A stretch of 64,000 nt of DNA from Marthasterias glacialis (lineage: Eukaryota; Echinodermata; Asteroidea; Forcipulatida; Asteriidae): positions 13,854,397 through 13,918,396 of the forward strand of contig OU452219.1 in assembly GCA_911728455.2 (NCBI GenBank). The letters run 5' to 3'. Positions 13,848-64,000 of this stretch are shown here, piece after piece (within the stretch, counting starts at the first letter, position 1; each line of letters starts with the position of its first letter). The notes below the pieces were generated by a model. That model worked only from the letters and a program-made list of their open reading frames with translations. It was not told where the DNA came from and made no database searches. The translations under genes and the position numbers were made by a program.

Positions 13848-14828
13848 GTTATAATTTTACAAGAAATGTAACAGGAACAAGGATGAGATTAGAGTCTGGC
13901 GGGTGTTATCAAACCCTGGAAATGCGAGTCGTGTGCTTCCCTATTCACTTTAGTGTTGTTGTATAGAACAAGGAGGAGAGAGCCAGACTAATGCCCTTTT
14001 TGAAACCACAGCTTCTGCTTGGTCTCAGGCTTAAGCTCCGTGAGTTATTTTGAAAACATGTGCTTTTGGTATGGGACAGTATACAGGCAGACAAAACTAA
14101 GCCAGAGCTCAAGTCAGAGCCAGCGTTTCGAAAAGGCTCTATAAATTTAATAGTGAAATGTTACATGTTGCGACAGCAGCAAGCAGCGTGGTAGTGGGAG
14201 GCTTTTGAGATGTTGATAAGAAATGGAATGGTATATGAAAAGCAAACACTCATTTCTGCATGCAAACAAGGAGTATTTTGTTGGTTTTATTTGTGTATTT
14301 CTCTTGTAAATTGTGGAGGATCAATTAGTTGATTGATCGCTTGAAATTTATACCCATATGCAGGGCTCGAGTTTTACACTGGACTGCAGGCCAGTAAACT
14401 CACGACCGGACAAGTCCGGCGGTCTTGTGTTTTTCAATTGAATAGCAATACCTCACTCAATGTGTAATACCTCACTCACTGTGTAATGTATTGACTATGG
14501 ATTTGATACCTTTCAATTCTGATGAGTAACGAAGTATACTTAACACCCATACAGACAAATGAGATAAACCAAGCTCTTACATGTCTTAGTGCTTAATTGT
14601 TCAAATAAAAACAGTTAAATTCATGTTAAACTGTGTCACCAAGTTTTTTCTCATTTGGAATCTGGTCTTCTAAAAAACAATTCTGGTCCAGTAAATACTT
14701 TGAGCTACAAGCCCTGCGGTCTTTTGGATGTTCCCTCCAAATTCGAGCCCTGAATTACATACAATTACAGTCCAAACAAACACAAAATCACCAAAGACAT
14801 TTCCGCGAAGCCGTAAATTTGTTGGCAG
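13848..14828. repeat. dispersed repeat DR1, copy 2, interrupted
   Basis: Same sequence as 5195-5775, for example GGAACAAGG followed by GAGATTAGAGTC, the GTATAGAACAAGG block and GTATTTTGTTGGTTTTAT. It is split by the hAT-like MITE at 14361-14752. The nested CCCTTTTTGAAACCACAGCT palindrome lies at about 13989-14143. Confidence 0.75.
14361..14752. mobile_element. hAT-like MITE inserted in DR1
   Basis: Terminal inverted repeats CAGGGCTCGAGTTT and AAATTCGAGCCCTG differ at one position. Comparison with the uninterrupted DR1 copy confirms it is an insertion. CAGGGCTCGA-type ends are typical of hAT MITEs. A clean 8-bp target duplication could not be seen. The 123-codon frame crossing its right end is not a gene. 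Confidence 0.8.
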
Positions 14829-15872
14829 GCATTGACAGACCATGGTGCTCACATACCGGATTATTTGACAGACCAAGGCTTGATTTTGACACACCCCTGT
14901 CAAAATTTGTCCAGGCCATGACACAACATTCCCAGGGGTCCCAAGTGTGCATTACAAACTCTGTACTTTATCTAATGACAAAATACAGAACCCTTCGCCA
15001 GTAAATGAAAAGAAAAAAATTAACTACATTTGTGCATGTAGTTCAAATTGAGTGAATGCTCAAGTTGAGACCAGGGACCAGTACTTCTCTAGGACTGTAT
15101 ATTTTTAGCACTAGCACTAGGATCAGTAGCAGTACCAATCTCCTGGAGAAAAAGCTCCGTCCGAAATGTTGAAAATTTCATGAAACAAAATGTGCTCAAT
15201 GCTAACGTGCACAAATCCTTGACAAAACACGACGACCATTGTTTTTTTAAACTTCTTGGCATTTTTGTTGGATGACGTACATACGTATTTACCATGTTTA
15301 CTGAAAACTGGAGGACAGAAATTAATTTACTCGACCAAAATCAATGAATAATATCAGTCACATCTATCTACATGTGACAGAAACTGTGTTACTGTTTTAG
15401 TGTTAGTGTTACTGCTGGTTAGTGTAACTATTTAAATAAATACAGTTATCATTAAACATTCGGAATAAATAAAACTATAAAATTAAATCGTTTGGTTCAA
15501 ACTTGACAAATTATAAAAGTGAATGAAATTGAATTTCATTTTCAGAAATGCAAAATAATGTTTACAAACTTAGACCAGGTTCAAATTGTTATAATAACAA
15601 AGCTTCCAATTTCCATGAAAGAGAATCAAGGATTTCAGACTGTTTACTTAACTTGCAAGTTTCAATCAATATGCAATTCTTGTGAAATAGCGTTAACTGG
15701 TCAACGGCACTTGTGCACACATTTTGTATATGTACACAAGGGGAGTCGTGTCTCGGCAAGGTGAATCAATCGCCGACCAAATTACGATTGGTAAAAAATC
15801 AAAATAACTTTCCTCAAAAAAAGCTACACTCATAAATACCCAGCTGTAAACATTGTCAAACGTATAACTGAC
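14829..15872. other. Intergenic / MLK 5' intron, no gene seen
   Basis: AT-rich stretch with no recognised exon or repeat terminus. If the candidate UTR exon at 15873 is real, this is an intron within the MLK 5' UTR. Confidence 0.4.
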
Positions 15873-16000
15873 CTGTATGATACTTCTGATACGGGTTTAA
15901 AATCGCCATGAAGAGAAAATAGGGAGAAATTCGTCGTGCATTTCCGTCCGGGATACGACGATTCCGGCGGCGGGGCCATGTCATCGGTTCTCTCTAAAAA
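15873..16000 (-). other. Candidate MLK non-coding first exon
   Basis: On the minus strand a C/G-richer segment (complement of CGATTCCGGCGGCGGGGCC near 15960) is followed by CATACAG|GTCAGTT, a reasonable splice donor at 15872/15873. This could be the upstream 5' UTR exon spliced to 13587. The 5' end is arbitrary. Inference only. Confidence 0.3.

Positions 16001-64000
<48,000 letters not shown>

Noticed and set aside
14633-15004. 123-codon frame
   Set aside because: Crosses the right end of a hAT-like MITE and DR1.

Overview
The window reads as nuclear DNA of an invertebrate deuterostome. It is AT-rich and has two protein-coding genes split by GT-AG introns, whose non-coding DNA is full of tRNA-like SINEs and short inverted-repeat (MITE-type) transposons. 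The abundance of TACATGTA and AGGCCT words, the SINE types and the echinoderm-like look of the proteins suggest an echinoderm, perhaps a sea star. That assignment is an impression, not a proof. Nothing looks bacterial, viral or organellar.

Layout. On the minus strand, 12735-13479 is the first coding exon of a mixed-lineage kinase (MLK, a MAP3K9/10/11/21-type MAP kinase kinase kinase), with 5' UTR to about 13587. The rest of that gene lies to the left. Positions 1-12734 appear to be its first coding intron, and no further kinase exon was recognised there. About 3.1 kb separates this start codon from the start codon of the next gene, on the opposite strand: a head-to-head arrangement around a likely shared regulatory region.

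On the plus strand, 16583-63703 holds a pecanex gene (PCNX1/2/3 type). I could join 33 coding exons with consistent splice phases into one open frame of 2007 codons. It starts at the true N-terminus and leaves the window inside the conserved C-terminal domain, so only the far C-terminal tail is missing. The protein has two N-terminal membrane segments, a long Ser/Arg-rich low-complexity region (exons 3-12), a multi-span membrane core (exons 12-24) and the Pecanex C-terminal domain (exons 25-33).

The introns hold: a TTAA-flanked piggyBac-like MITE family of about 600 bp (six copies) with a related second family; a MITE family with 5-bp target duplications (two copies, one nested in a piggyBac-like copy); hAT-like MITEs with 8-bp duplications; a TA-flanked palindromic MITE; four tRNA-like SINE groups; a LINE 3' remnant; and a dispersed repeat carrying a hairpin identical to the histone mRNA 3' stem-loop. 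No transposon copy interrupts a pecanex exon.

The most notable biological point is the MLK-pecanex head-to-head pairing. In human, MAP3K9-PCNX1, MAP3K21-PCNX2 and MAP3K11-PCNX3 are also neighbours, so the window probably preserves an ancient gene pair that predates the vertebrate genome duplications.
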